A stretch of 64,000 bases of DNA from Paramacrobiotus metropolitanus (taxonomy: Eukaryota; Tardigrada; Eutardigrada; Parachela; Macrobiotidae): assembly GCF_019649055.1 (NCBI RefSeq), contig NW_026570277.1, positions 1 to 64,000 of the forward strand, given 5' to 3'. A model generated the notes under the pieces. The model ran no database searches, was not told the origin of the DNA, and was given only the letters and a program-made list of their open reading frames with translations. Position numbers and translations under genes: made by a program. Positions 11,418-22,174 of this stretch are shown here, in pieces. Position 1 is the first letter of the stretch; each line of letters starts with the position of its first letter.

Positions 11418-11833
11418 CCGCCGACTTATTTCATTCATCACGCCGACTTATTTCTTTCATCAACCACACATGTGCGGCTGCAGCGAGTACTCGCTTTACG
11501 TGTGCAGATATGAGCGCACAAGCAATCGTGATCACACCACGTTCCAAAAAACTATTAAAAACAACAAAAAAAGCATAAAGCGTTTGCGTAAAGTTATTCG
11601 CGGTATCGTGCAGATTTTTGCGGCTTCTCTTACAGAAACACCGTTTTCTTTTACTTCAGCGCAGGCTTGTAGAATACTTTTTAGTTTTTCCATTGTAGCG
11701 CTTTACTTTCGCTTGTTACTCTATTCTCAACACAATGATGCACCACGAAAGCATGAAACACCTTATTATGAAAACAAATTTGAGTATTCGCTGCAGCCGC
11801 ACATGTGTGGTTGATGAATGAAATAAGTCGGCG
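11418..11833. mobile_element. MITE with 52-bp terminal inverted repeats
   Basis: About 52 bases at 11441-11492 (cgccgacttatttctttcat...) recur as the reverse complement at 11782-11833 with two mismatches. Directly outside the left arm, 11418-11440 repeats the first 23 bases of the arm (ccgccgacttatttcattcatca), a tandem duplication of the terminus. The 143-codon plus frame across the element is translated repeat sequence and not a gene. The transposon superfamily cannot be fixed because no clear target duplication is visible. Confidence 0.7.
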
Positions 11834-12018
11834 TAGTATAGTGGCTCTCGTGGCGTGGCTTAAGCGTTTCGTCACTTGTTTTTTACAACTTAAATAACTA
11901 AAAAACGGCTCAACCGATTTTCAAATTTTCAAGTACTCTGTAAACAGCAAGTTGTGCTGAACATGTTATATCAAAAAACCGGAAGAAAATCGGTTCTGGG
12001 GCAAAATAACTTATGCCT

Positions 12019-12072
12019 GGCCACTTGAAGGTATGTCGCCCATTGACTTAACATAGGTGGCCACTTGAAGGT
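12019..12072. repeat. Two copies of ggccacttgaaggt
   Basis: The 14-mer ggccacttgaaggt occurs at 12019-12032 and 12059-12072, 40 bases apart. It is a minor direct repeat in a gene-free interval and may be part of an old transposon end. Confidence 0.5.
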
Positions 12073-12713
12073 CTCTACGGGTCGGTATTACTCGCATAAG
12101 AAATCATACTGACTAATAAATTTCGCGCGAAGCTAGCAAGCAATTTTACTTGAAACAGTTGATACAAATTCCGTCAAAATACAAGTAATAAGACATTCCG
12201 ATTTAATTGCTGCCGCAATTCCGCTATAAGGAACGAATCCAGCAGTCCCGCTATCAATTTTAATATTTTGAAGTTCAACTATAAAGTCAGATTTCGCGCA
12301 AAGCGCGGAGCCAGCAAACGCTTCTACTTTAGAATGGCTAAAAAGTTTTATAAAAATAGATTTTCGTACCGGCGCAACGGCGTTCAACTGTTATTGACCT
12401 TTGTTCTTTTTAGGATTAAGCTCGGTAAGCCAAGAGTAATCCATTTAACTCCAAATAACTCGGCCTGTAATCCAGTTTTTTCATTTTCTGTCGATCGCTT
12501 TGCATGCGAGCAGACGGCACCTTTAAGTGAAACGGTTGTTCATAATAATTGTGCAAAAGTTAAAATTTTGAATTTTTGGAGTATCCAGCACTGGAGCGTT
12601 CGTTTTTACTGTTCTGCCTATAAACCATTTTCGAAACATTCTGCATTTTCCAGGTGCAGAATATGAGTAAAATTGGAGCGACTTAATTCATATCCAGTTA
12701 ATAATATAAACGA

Positions 12714-12795
12714 ATGTGCGAACGGCTTCAGTTACTACCACGTCATATTGCGTTATACCTCCTGAAACATTGCCTTGGCGCGCCGAAAGTCATAG
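12714..12795 (+). mobile_element. Fragment of the LINE family present at 54.5-56.4 kb
   Basis: The plus frame CERLQLLPRHIALYLLKHCL GAPKVI (shown with a break) matches CERMQLLPRHQALYLLRHCL GAPKII in the long LINE frame near 55.7 kb, with the DNA also clearly alignable. Similarity stops abruptly after the GAPK-V/I-I segment, so this is a short orphan piece of the same family in the opposite orientation. Confidence 0.7.
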
Positions 12796-12799
12796 CTTT

Positions 12800-13589
12800 G
12801 CCGAAGTGTCTCGGGGCAACGGCTTTTATTGGAACTGCAGTACTTTATACTGGTATTGTTGCCTGGAAATGGAATTGCAGCAATAAAACACAATACCGAA
12901 ATGGAAAAAAATTGTTTTTTTTACCCTTCGTGAAATATGAATGGCCCCTTGGGAGCGGGGGGTCTCTTCACAGCCGCTTTACTTACTTTGTTCGCTGAAC
13001 ATGCTACATTTAAGACTGTATGGTCCCAGTTTTGCTCTACTACTACTATTAGTACAAAATTTGAAATTTGCCATGAACGTCAAAGCTGCCAACATTCTCC
13101 GCCGTACTGCACGTTTGCTGTAACTTCCTTGTAGTTGCAAGTATCTGATTTAAAGAGAAAACCTACCTTATTGAGTCGATTCCGTCATAACCTTTTCCTT
13201 CAACGTTTTACCGTAATAAGAACATATAACAATTAGAGTAAGGAGAAGATGATCGTCATCTGCTTTCCTTTTTTCTATTTTTTTGTGCTTTTATTGTAAT
13301 CTTTGAGAAATTATCATAAAAACAACAGCGTTTGCGACTTAGAGAAACTTCTCATAAAACTATAGCGTTTATTTTTTGTTGTTGTTGACTTGTTAATGGT
13401 AGGACAAGCTCGTATTCTTAAATTTAATTACTACGTTAAATCTAATAAATTCTGACAAACATCCTGCAATATTTACTCTGTTGAAGATGTTGGCCACAAT
13501 CCCGTTTCGACAGCTACTGGTACAATTTCATATAAATATATTTAAACGCATTCCGTTATCTGATCGGGGTTAACAGAATTATTTTGCAG
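12800..13589. other. No supported gene; possible hAT-related sequence toward the right
   Basis: AT-rich. It ends in a good splice acceptor (attattttgcag) for the hAT transposase exon that follows. Earlier transposase exons were not recognised, so the interval may be an intron of that element or an unrelated flank. Confidence 0.3.
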
Positions 13590-13975
13590 GTGAGCAATCG
13601 TTTTCAGCGTTGAGGCGTATTAAGACATATTTACGTTCTAGTATGGGCGGCGATAGGGACACGCACCTTAATTTATTGCACTATAATCATGATATTCCTG
13701 TGAACATACGGCAAGCGTCCCTCACATTTCTTTCGCAACATGGCAGAGACAGTTCAAAACTTTTTGGTTCTTATCTGGAGGACTATTTGCAAGAGAAAGA
13801 GCACTACAGTCCTCCAAGGCAGCCGACCCATTACGAAGCGATGAACGAGGAAAATGATGCGGACGAAGAACAAGAGCCTGTACACCATTGCGGCTTGCCA
13901 GAAAACGATCGCATGGAGAACGAGGCTAATAACGACTGGACTTATGCCAGCATTCATCAAAGTGACGACGAATGA
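13590..13975 (+). pseudogene. hAT transposase C-terminal exon (dimerisation region)
   Basis: After the acceptor at 13587-13589 the plus frame begins EQSFSALRRIKTYLRSSMG and continues LNLLHYNHDIPV. This is the signature of the hAT C-terminal dimerisation region, found in transposases and in domesticated ZMYM-like relatives. The remaining 70 residues are acidic (EENDADEEQE) and end at 13975. The catalytic DDE residues and zinc-finger domain would be in upstream exons, which are not recognisable here, so the copy is probably broken. A domesticated gene with distant 5' exons is the alternative. Confidence 0.75.
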
Positions 13976-14462
13976 AATTTAAGCGATAATTTTCTGCTTT
14001 ATGCGAACATGATAGAAGTTACGCTTGCTTGTGAAACAAAGTTGTCCTTGTTTTAACACGATAACAACGTGCTTTGTTATAAAAATTTGCGCATGCTTCC
14101 ATTTTCTGATAACAGTGTCCGATAAGATATCGTTTAGTACCATGCGGCGTGCGGTACCTTATAAAGTGGTACTTGCAACGGACAAATAGCAATTTTAGCG
14201 TCAGATTCGCGTTCAGCGCATTTGATTTGTCTATAAAAAGTGAAAAGAAAGTCAAAAAAAAATGATTTATGACCGACCGCCCTTAGGGGGACGGCGTGGT
14301 AGGGTCAGGGGCGGAAGTCAGAAAATTTTTTACTTCTTTTCAACTTTTAGAAACGTTTTCTATGTCAAAAAATTCGCTGGTTTTGATTGTGTAATTAGTT
14401 TTGCTAAAAAAAAAGAGGTTGGGGGGTAAACTTGATTTGCTAATATCCTTACGAAGTCCATG

Positions 14463-14720
14463 GACGTAACTTAAATAGGCGGGGCTGTCACACTGTCACC
14501 AAAATTCTACCGTAAGCGAAAAATACCGATTCAAAAAATACAATTTTAATAAATATTTTGTGACGTAACTTAAATAGGCGGGGCTGTCACACTGTCACCA
14601 GAATTCTACCACCATAAGAGAAAAATACTGATTTGAAAAATTGAATTTTAATAAATATTTTGTGACGTAACTTGAATAGGCGGGGCTGTCACACTGTCAC
14701 CGAAATTCTACCAAAAAGCG
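14463..14720. repeat. Tandem repeat, about 2.5 copies of a 99-102-bp unit
   Basis: Units begin gacgtaactt(a/g)aataggcggggctgtcac at 14463, 14562 and 14664. Each continues actgtcacc...attctacc and an A/T-rich tail ending aataaatattttgt. The third copy is cut off after about 57 bases. Direct repetition with a few substitutions indicates a small satellite, possibly the end of a neighbouring element. Confidence 0.8.
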
Positions 14721-14793
14721 CACAATATAAAAACTGTGCTTTTTACAATCATATTCTAAATTATTATTAGTAATCATAATAAATAACGAAATG

Positions 14794-16397
14794 GCTACGC
14801 GCGAGAGTATCGCGCGCGTAGTACTTTGACTACGCGCGAGAGTTTCTCGCGCAAAGTCAAATAACCACGCGCGCGATTTACCGAAATTAGTAACTTATCG
14901 ATTTTGAACTGACTATTATTATATCTGAATTAACAACCAAGGTCAACATTAATGTTATACTAGTGTCCGAATAATTTCTTGCATATATACCAGAACTGTG
15001 TGCAAGCAAGCATAATTTCGTATTACAAGCCGGCACAATTAAGCAGTTTGAGCTACCTACCGGTACTTGTGACGGTTGCAATTTTTAATTTTGTACTATT
15101 TAATCCTCTAAAATGGACTCGCCTTTGCTTAAAACCGAAGATCGTTTTATGTCATACAAAGCAGCTGTAAAAGTTGTCCAAGATCAAGGACAACTGATCA
15201 ACCAAGTTTTTGCAAACCCTGGACGAAACGCGAGGACATCGAAAACACATCCGCACCATGCAACTTTCCCATACAGTTCCGCCCGCCCTATCTATAAATA
15301 TCGCGAGGCGAATATCGCCCACACGGGAAGGACGAGCAGGTTACGCACCAGTCCATCACAACGACGCTCAGGAGTGGTTGCAAACCATACGTTCATCTTC
15401 ATCACCCGCGTACCGCCTCGCATCATCGCGGGTACCATCAACGCGACGCGTCGGTCGACGAGAATGTTCGCGATAGTCATCACGAAAGACAGTTTCAACC
15501 AAGGGACGAGAATTTGCAAAGAAATACGACAGGGGGAGAACGAGATTCTAACGCAGGCAAACATCGCTAAATAGTAAAACACCAAGACTACGTCAACATT
15601 GCAAAGTCAAAGGTAATTTATAGCCTTGCGATTCCGGAAGTCGGCCGAGCGCTGGGCACTGCAGTTACTGAGTCTGCCGCGAGAGGCATCTAAGGTCAGT
15701 GTCTGCTGTTTCTCACCACGTGTGCGCACTGTACGATTGTCTGAAGCCTGACGCTGTAAGGATCTTCTGCTCGACGGGACAACAGCCAACAAATCTTCTA
15801 AAGTTGCAACTATTTCGTATGTTCTGTTTACCGGATTCAAACGGTCAGGTCGAAATTGAGTACGTCGCAGTATACGGACAGCCGCCGGTGAGGAGCAGCT
15901 GCCTAATTTATCCTTCTGCATTTGCTTATGACCTGCTGCTGCAAAACCTATCCATATAGCAAATTACTACCCCGACCGAAAATTTCGGGAATGGTTTCGC
16001 GAAATCGTTATAACGGGAGTGTTGAGGCAACCGCCAAAAACAAAGGGGCGAAATACCCATAGTAAGACTGTGATCACCTTTCAAAGCATACGCGTTTCGG
16101 GAAAAGAAGCCAAAGCGGTGAGAAAAGCAGTGAAGCTGCCGCCTAAACGAAGAGATACTGCTCTCTGAACTCAAATTATAAATTTAGAATTAATATCTGT
16201 AATGCTGCGGCATTTGTGCCAAATTTTAGTTTATCATTGCTCGTTTATGAAAATAAAAAACAACAAAACTCTCGCGCGTAGCCGATTGTATACAAGTTTT
16301 ACTACGGGCGAGAGCTCTCTCGCGCAGTCAAACTACTACGCGCAGGAGCTCTCGCGCGTAGAAAAAGTGCTACGCGCGTGAGTACTCTCGCGCGTGG
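14794..16397. mobile_element. 1.6-kb element bounded by CG-rich hairpin clusters, type unknown
   Basis: At 14794-14876 and again at 16266-16397 the sequence is built from ctacgcgcgagag / ctctcgcgcgtag words in both orientations, so each end can fold into several GC-rich hairpins. Similar words occur nowhere else in the window. The interior is GC-richer than its flanks and holds modest frames on both strands (15113-15574 plus, 15607-15921 minus). The arrangement suggests a mobile element with hairpin-rich termini, perhaps with multiple transposase-binding sites, but no target duplication or known enzyme is seen. Confidence 0.5.
15113..15574 (+). CDS. Basic 153-residue frame inside the hairpin-bounded element
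   Basis: Runs from ATG 15113 (MDSPLLKTEDRFMSYKAAVK) to the stop at 15574. The protein is Arg/Thr/Ser-rich and basic, with no signal peptide or domain I recognise. Two other frames are also fairly open across the same DNA, so coding is uncertain. If real it would be the only candidate product of the element on the plus strand. Confidence 0.25.
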   Translation: MDSPLLKTEDRFMSYKAAVKVVQDQGQLINQVFANPGRNARTSKTHPHHATFPYSSARPIYKYREANIAHTGRTSRLRTSPSQRRSGVVANHTFIFITRVPPRIIAGTINATRRSTRMFAIVITKDSFNQGTRICKEIRQGENEILTQANIAK

Positions 16398-16533
16398 ACC
16401 TGACCAATAAATAATTATGAAAATTATTTTTAAATTAATAATTTTTAAAAATAAGGAAAATAAAATGTTTTTTAGAAACATCCAATTCCATTAAGGAAAA
16501 TTCCATTAAAAACGAAAACTGCTGCCCCGAGCC

Positions 16534-16967
16534 TTGAGCAGCGTCATATCGACTGCCCTGGCAACATTCTTATTTGGTGTTTTTGGAGTTCTTCTAAGGG
16601 ATATTATTGAAATCCATTTGGTCAATGCGAATACTTGGGACAGTTCCCATCCTGATTACGACCCCGTTCATGAAAACGCATGTGTGCTCTTAGGGGTGCT
16701 CGGCCAAACGTTTGTCGGTACCTTCTTGGGACTGCATAGTGTTATGTGGATTTGTGGCTTGGCTCAGTCGATTACGGCAGGAATCAGTATATCGAAAATG
16801 CTCAGACGCAGCGAAACTCCACAAGTGGTGTACACACAATTGGCTTCTATTATACACAGGGTGCTTCAGGGCAACAAGTGTATTTCGTGGCGGACCAACC
16901 CGTGAGATCGGCTATTCCGCATGATCCATTGGCAAATCCAGTTCAGTCAGCTGTACAAAGGCCATGA
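16534..16967 (+). pseudogene. MS4A-like four-pass membrane protein, C-terminal half, frameshifted
   Basis: The frame from 16534 encodes two membrane helices (VISTALATFLFGVFGVLL near the start and LHSVMWICGLAQSITAGI near residue 70). It is clearly paralogous to the exon at 23480-23853, which has LQSLMWICSLAQSITAGI. Near 16830-16860 the natural continuation changes frame and then runs GASGQQVYFVADQP ... VQSAVQRP to a stop at 16967. A frameshift, or a 35-nt GT-AG microintron, is required. No N-terminal exons are visible upstream, where the hairpin-bounded element now lies. MS4A/CD20-type proteins are membrane-spanning regulators; function here is unknown. Confidence 0.5.
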
Positions 16968-17127
16968 TAAATTTTGGCATACATATTAAATTTGGGTTAA
17001 CGCTTTCTTGTCAATCCGATGCATTTTTTGACAAAAGAGGTACGATTACAGCACATACGCTACTTGTATATTGTATTATTCTTAAATCATCTGCAAGCAC
17101 TCATGGCTAGATTCCGGTCAATAGAAG

Positions 17128-17168
17128 TATATAAAGATCGCTCCGGACTATCTAACGGTATTCAGTAA
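17128..17168 (+). promoter_or_regulatory. TATA box plus initiator
   Basis: TATATAAAG at 17128-17136 is followed 28-36 bases later by an arthropod-type initiator, TTCAGTA, with the presumed start A at 17164. The spacing is close to the normal -31 to -36. It lies about 90 bases before the ATG of the small secreted-peptide gene, and a GAGCAG/GTAACG donor-like site near 17220 could make a short 5' UTR intron. This is the clearest core promoter in the window. Confidence 0.55.
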
Positions 17169-17250
17169 CATTCATTGTGGTTTAATCTGTATGCATACCG
17201 AATAGTGATTATTTGAGCAGGTAACGTGGGCATTGCTCAATGATCCAATA

Positions 17251-17710
17251 ATGGTCACTATTTTAGCGGTTGTCTGGTTCGTTTTCCGCTGCCAAGGTAC
17301 TGGTTCTCGTTGATCTATACACGTAAGACTCATACGATACATTTGCACTATAAGTCGAATTCAGACGTATCGTTTCAATAATGATTTTTTTAAGAGGCGA
17401 TACCATTGACCTTTGTAACTCTGTAAAACGCGCTGTAATTATCGAATTTTAAGCTCACCCCGAAATAAAAGTTCCCTCGTGAAAGGGCACCGCAACATTA
17501 GCCCCTCTAGAGGAGGGTCACCAAATACAATACAACTCCACTCGAACTAGGTGCCCATGGGCTTCAATTAAAAGTGCGGAAAAATGTATACATACAGGTA
17601 CTCACAAATATGGCAATGTGACCAACCTTACTCAGGCAATAAAGATGGAATATGCTCTAGATGTACTCAAACGGAAACTCATGGAAACATTATATGGAAC
17701 TCAGCACTAA
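17251..17710 (+). CDS. Small secreted peptide precursor, 52 residues, two exons
   Basis: Exon 1 (17251-17296) encodes MVTILAVVWFVFRCQ, a hydrophobic N-terminus typical of a signal peptide. A donor (CAAG before GTACTGG) and an acceptor (atacatacag) at 17595-17597 join it in phase to exon 2 (17598-17710), ending in TAA. The mature part begins near THKYGNVTNLTQ, with two N-glycosylation sequons (NVT, NLT), and finishes in an amphipathic, lysine-rich helix containing LDVLKRKLME. The KR pair could be a prohormone cleavage site. A TATA-initiator promoter sits just upstream. A peptide hormone or small secreted effector is possible; the LDVLKRKL stretch only loosely recalls CRF-like peptides. No identification is claimed. 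Confidence 0.5.
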
Positions 17711-18205
17711 TATTCCCACACACACGCGCTTATTGTACACACTCACTCAGGATCCTGTTGGGACGATGTTGTTGTTCCTGGTTTCCGTCGGATGATGCTA
17801 CTTCCGGCTCACCCACATTGATTTCCGCTCAGATAACTATGCCTAGTTGTCTTTACGAAGGTCAGCATAACACACGTCAGAGTGCCGTAACATGTCACTA
17901 ATTATTGTAAATGTGCGCCACTGGGCATTCGACGCCATATACGTTTAGAAGTACCCGTAGAAATGGTTATTTCTCAGCTTAGGCGCTCTTTAAATCCAGA
18001 TGCCTAAACTGATGTACAAAGATCGCAAAAAAATCTACAACAACCGTGCTATTGTGATGTAATTTCCAGCAGTTTTAGTTAAGGAGACAATACCATTCCA
18101 GTCTCTGTGCCTCAAAAAATTCTTGCAGAGCTTTAACATGGTTTCCCGTGCAATGCAAACCTACGTTGCGATGACCTAGCTACAATACAGAAGGTAAGAA
18201 ATTCT

Positions 18206-19466
18206 TTACGCGCTTTCGCATTTCACACTTTGCTGCTTTTCACATCTTTCCGCTGCGTTTAAATGCTTCAAGCGCAACAAAGTTCGAAGAAATGTCTGTT
18301 TTTCAGCTTGGCGTATGCCTGTGAGATTCACTACGACTGCATCGCAATAATTATTAATATGTACGCGTAATTGTCCCAACCATTTCAAACCTGGAAACTC
18401 CCACTTGGATAGTCTACTTGGGACTTTTACGGTATACGGACAAAGAGGTGCGTAATGCGTTTTTAGAAGCAACGTACAATCATAATCCCGACAAGCTATG
18501 TTCCAGAAAATGCAGAACATCATGTTCGTTTATTCTGGGCAAGAACGAGGTAGGTATGATTACCCACTGATTTTTAATAACGCAACCGGCGGCTATTTTC
18601 TGTAAACAACTCGCTCCCCAGAACGTAATCGACAGTGGCATAGTTCAATAACCCGAATAATAGAAAACCGCTCAACATACATAGATAACTTAATCCTCGC
18701 GCCTAATGTCTCTTTCATAAGTTTTTCGTTGCTTAATCCCGCTGCGGCCCGTCGTCTCAGGCACCAGTACAGACTGTACAGTTATCCGGCGCATTGATGG
18801 ACCATGATCAACCGCTTTATCCCTGCACGGCACGCTGCAATCCATCGGGATAAACATTTTATGTTTCTCCATTGTTTCACTTGTCCACAGAACCAGAATA
18901 ATCTTGTACATCTCCCCTTTCTTCCCGGGCTGCGGAAGACGCGGACATGCGGCGATAGACCGGCGGAGCCACACGAATTCGCAATCACAATGTAGATTCC
19001 ACAAGTACGCTTTATCCCACGTTAACCCGTTGTTTTCGTGATACCTCAGATAATCTAGAGACCAGATTTGCAAATGCTCTAAATCGTGAAAGCTGTTGAT
19101 TTCCGGTGCGCTGACGGATCGAAGCGGATCACGCGAATTTCCGGTGATTCGAAAGATTCGAATTCGTTATGCCGAGCTGGAAATCCACCACGTTCGCTAC
19201 CTCCAGCTGGGCCACTTTGCCGGTTATCCATGTGTCTTCGCATAAACGGAGATCCATGAGGACAAAATAATATCCGTTTTCTTATAAGGACCAGACATCT
19301 GTCCATAAAAAGGGTACTCGTATGGTTGGATATCGATGATATGGATGTGAACCGTTCGCAGGGGCGACACGGAAATCGCGGTGGTCATGTTCTTGAGGAT
19401 TTTTTGGCGAACGTCGTCGTAGCACTGGATGCCCAGGCCGGAAAATCCCGTGAGGTACCACTTTAG
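18206..19466 (-). CDS. Unrecognised multi-exon gene
   Basis: Three good coding stretches lie in order on the minus strand. 19466 to about 19230 follows an acceptor (ttaagtgcag) and includes CYDDVRQKILKN and VHIHIIDIQPYEYP. 19076 to 18690 follows cgatttag and includes HLQIWSLDYLRYHENNG and TWDKAYLWNLHCDCEFVW. About 18500 to 18206 follows gaacatag and includes LKWLGQLRVHINNYCDAVVV and AEKQTFLRTLLRLKHLN. Codon texture and hydrophobic spacing look genuine in all three, but the donors joining them are not certain and a frame change near 19240 is needed. No domain recognised; the last part could be leucine-rich-repeat-like. Confidence 0.4.
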
Positions 19467-19921
19467 CTGCACTTAAGCTGCAGCATGAATCATACAGTGT
19501 TAACAGATTTCAATGCACAAGATACCATCTGGACATACGTAGTTTGTTTTTGCTTTTCCCAAGATTGCAAGCAACAGCAGTTCCGATCTGTTGCCGAGTA
19601 CAAGGTCGAAATCGAACACTTCCGTGCCGTTTTTGAATAGAATTGGAAACAAAATTAAAATTTTACGCTAAAAGAATGATTGCGTGAAATACTTAGTTCT
19701 TTTGATAACTACGTTTTCCTCACACACCAGGCGAAATTCTCTGATAGAAAAGCGTGCTACGAGTAGAAAAAAGCAGGAATACAAGTATCACAGAAGATTG
19801 CCGCATTCTTCGGATGCAGGCCCGCCACAAGGTTTTTGGAAAGGGGGGGGCTGCCGGACTCAAAGTATGGCGAAAAGTAACACGTGACACGTCGGCCAGC
19901 CTCGCCCTGCCCCCTTTCAGT

Positions 19922-20000
19922 ACTTTAAATGCGCCCCCCCCCGGCGGTCAAAAATCCGCAAAAGGGGGCGCCCGCCGGTGCGCCCCCCCTTTCTGGCGGG
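19922..20000. repeat. GC-rich inverted repeat
   Basis: A run AAAGGGGGCGC near 19967 is answered by GCGCCCCCCCTTT near 19980-19993, with cccgccggt between them. A further homopolymer G run lies at 19842-19850 and a C run at 19932-19941. These can form a stable hairpin and are prone to slippage. They contrast sharply with the AT-rich surroundings. Confidence 0.6.
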
Positions 20001-20258
20001 TCTGTTCGGATGGCAAAGTGTTGTCCAGAAAACGCACGTAAATCGTAAAGAAATGATGGTTTGAAAAGTATTTTTCTTTAATGAAGTATTCCGTGTGAAG
20101 ATGTTCCCACAAACGATTAATTTGCACACTTCCGCTGCATGTTTGCAGCGTGCTTTCACTAGGCAAGCCTGCGGAGTGCGGATGCAAGTAAAACGATTCA
20201 TCAACAGATAAAAGCGCTTTTAGTTTAGATCCAGCGATAATTAGTATATACAAGTATC

Positions 20259-20278
20259 GGTCGCGCTAGCGCGCGACC
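20259..20278. repeat. Short CG palindrome
   Basis: GGTCGCGC and GCGCGACC are exact reverse complements around TAGC. The CG-rich hairpin stands in AT-rich sequence, similar in style to the one at 21032 but with different bases. Confidence 0.5.
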
Positions 20279-21031
20279 AGTTGTGTTCGAGGTATGGAGT
20301 AATGAAAAAAATGCAGAATATACTTCGTACAGCAATAAAAATGATTTTGAGAAATATTTTATATATGAAACCCCAGCGAGACCAGCTACGAAAATATTTT
20401 AACACGTACTCGTACAGTAGAAATGAGGACAGTTTTCAAGGTTTCCGGTTAAATTCGACCAGTGTTGTAAAAACTGTGAAAGTCTCCGCAATTTTTCGTT
20501 TTGTTTCCATTTTTCACGGTTCTTTTTTACGTTTTTAACGTAACTTTATATTGCCGATCTAACGAACTGAAAACCTGAATTCTTTTGTACGACCGATAAT
20601 ATTTAAACGGTGATTAAATGAATGGAGTGGGATCATTTACACGATGCTCGCAAAAACCATTCAGCCGATATTTTAGCGCAGAATTAATGGAAACTTGTGA
20701 GAACCAATTAACAGTTGCCCAAGGTGACCTGGCAGGCTGCATCTTTAGCTACTAACTGTAAGATTTTTGGCCATTCAGTTAAGCTCTTGAGTATTCATAA
20801 AACTAAAATAAATACATATTTATTAGATTTTGGGGTTAGTGAATACCCAAGCTACCACCAGTACCACAGAGCCGCTATGTGAGTGAATACGGTAAACGGG
20901 CCGCGGGCTGGCTTTTAGATATTTAGAAATTACATATAAATTAGACAATTTAGACCGTGAGATATTGAGGTACTCAAATTTCTAGATATTTTTAAATTTC
21001 GAAACTTTGGAGGCTAAAAAAAAAAGGTAAC

Positions 21032-21050
21032 GGCCCCGCTGCGCGGGGCC
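21032..21050. repeat. Short GC hairpin
   Basis: GGCCCCGC and GCGGGGCC pair perfectly around TGC, directly after a run of A residues. It could be a small stem-loop in a transposon remnant. No adjacent gene uses it visibly. Confidence 0.5.
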
Positions 21051-21359
21051 GAGTCGAAATATTTAGAAATTCTGGAAATGTAAAAGCTTTGGAGCCGACT
21101 TTCGGAACATTTATAGTTATTTAGAGGTATTCAAACAGATTTAAAAACATCTTAAAGGTTTCAAGAATTAAAAAAAAATTATAAGTTTGATGGGATTGAA
21201 AATTTTAAATAACTATAGTTTAGGTTGCTAAGTTGCGAAACTTGTATTTGCTCATTCGAGACTTTTATAGAATTTACTGGAAATTTCTATGAACTTTAAA
21301 CGCTAAGTACTGAATGTTTGAAAGGGTTTTTGAAAACGTTCCGGAAACCAAAATTTTTT

Positions 21360-21640
21360 CCAAGTTGCAGGTAGGAAGCTTTAGAAGATGCTGGATTTTA
21401 TAAAACAATCAAAAGCTTCACAAATGGAACCTCGAATTAGGAGATAATTTCCAAAACTAACAACCTTTAAGTACTAACAACCTTTAAGTACTGCAGCTTC
21501 TAAAAACTTTTTTAGACCTTTCTCCAAAACTTAAAATTTTTTTAAAGATGAAGGTAGGAACGTTTGCACGATGCTCTATTTTATAAAATTATCAACTTAT
21601 TGAAAAAATCAATCTTGATTTAGGAGATAATTTCCAAAAA
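21360..21640. repeat. Degenerate tandem duplication, about 181-bp spacing
   Basis: The block gcaggtaggaagctttagaagatgc ... aggagataatttccaaaa near 21367-21455 recurs, diverged, at about 21548-21640 (gaaggtaggaacgtttgcacgatgc). A 17-base word ctaacaacctttaagta is also doubled near 21456 and 21473. This is an old AT-rich satellite. Confidence 0.6.
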
Positions 21641-22174
21641 ATAAGGACGTAAGGATATATGAATCTATTGATATTTTGCTACGGTGACATCCGGAATCAA
21701 ACACCAAGTGAGCAAATAACCCAGCTACATACGCAACTAAGATATTTATTTGTATACGCAGTATCTTGCAAACAGTTTTGTGTCGAGATTGTTGGCGTTG
21801 TTTCGAGAACCCCAGAGCCGCAATGGCATCACCGCCCACTGTAACTGCTTTGCCAGAGTATCAGAAACTGGTTCCTGTATACGGCATCTTCCAGGTGCTG
21901 TTTGGAGCAGTTATGATTCTCACCGACATTATCAGTAAGTAAAAACTTATTCCTGTGGTACTGAAAAACCGAAGAAAACTCTTTCGCGTTTGCCACGGTA
22001 CATCTCGAAAATATTTTACAGGCTTCGACATCATTGCGACATTGGACAGCTTGTACTTTAGTCCCTTCAACTCCGCATTTTTTTCCGGCTTTTTTTACAT
22101 CCTAACGGGCACCTAAGGAATCGCCGCCGGTCAACCATTAACCAACGGACAGTCGTCGCGTTCCCGTCGGTGTC

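Noticed and set aside
11383-11814. 143-codon plus frame
   Set aside because: Its two ends are the translated inverted repeats of a MITE.
14794-14876. CRISPR-like repeat cluster
   Set aside because: Units are palindromic and in both orientations, without regular spacers, and the genome is clearly eukaryotic.
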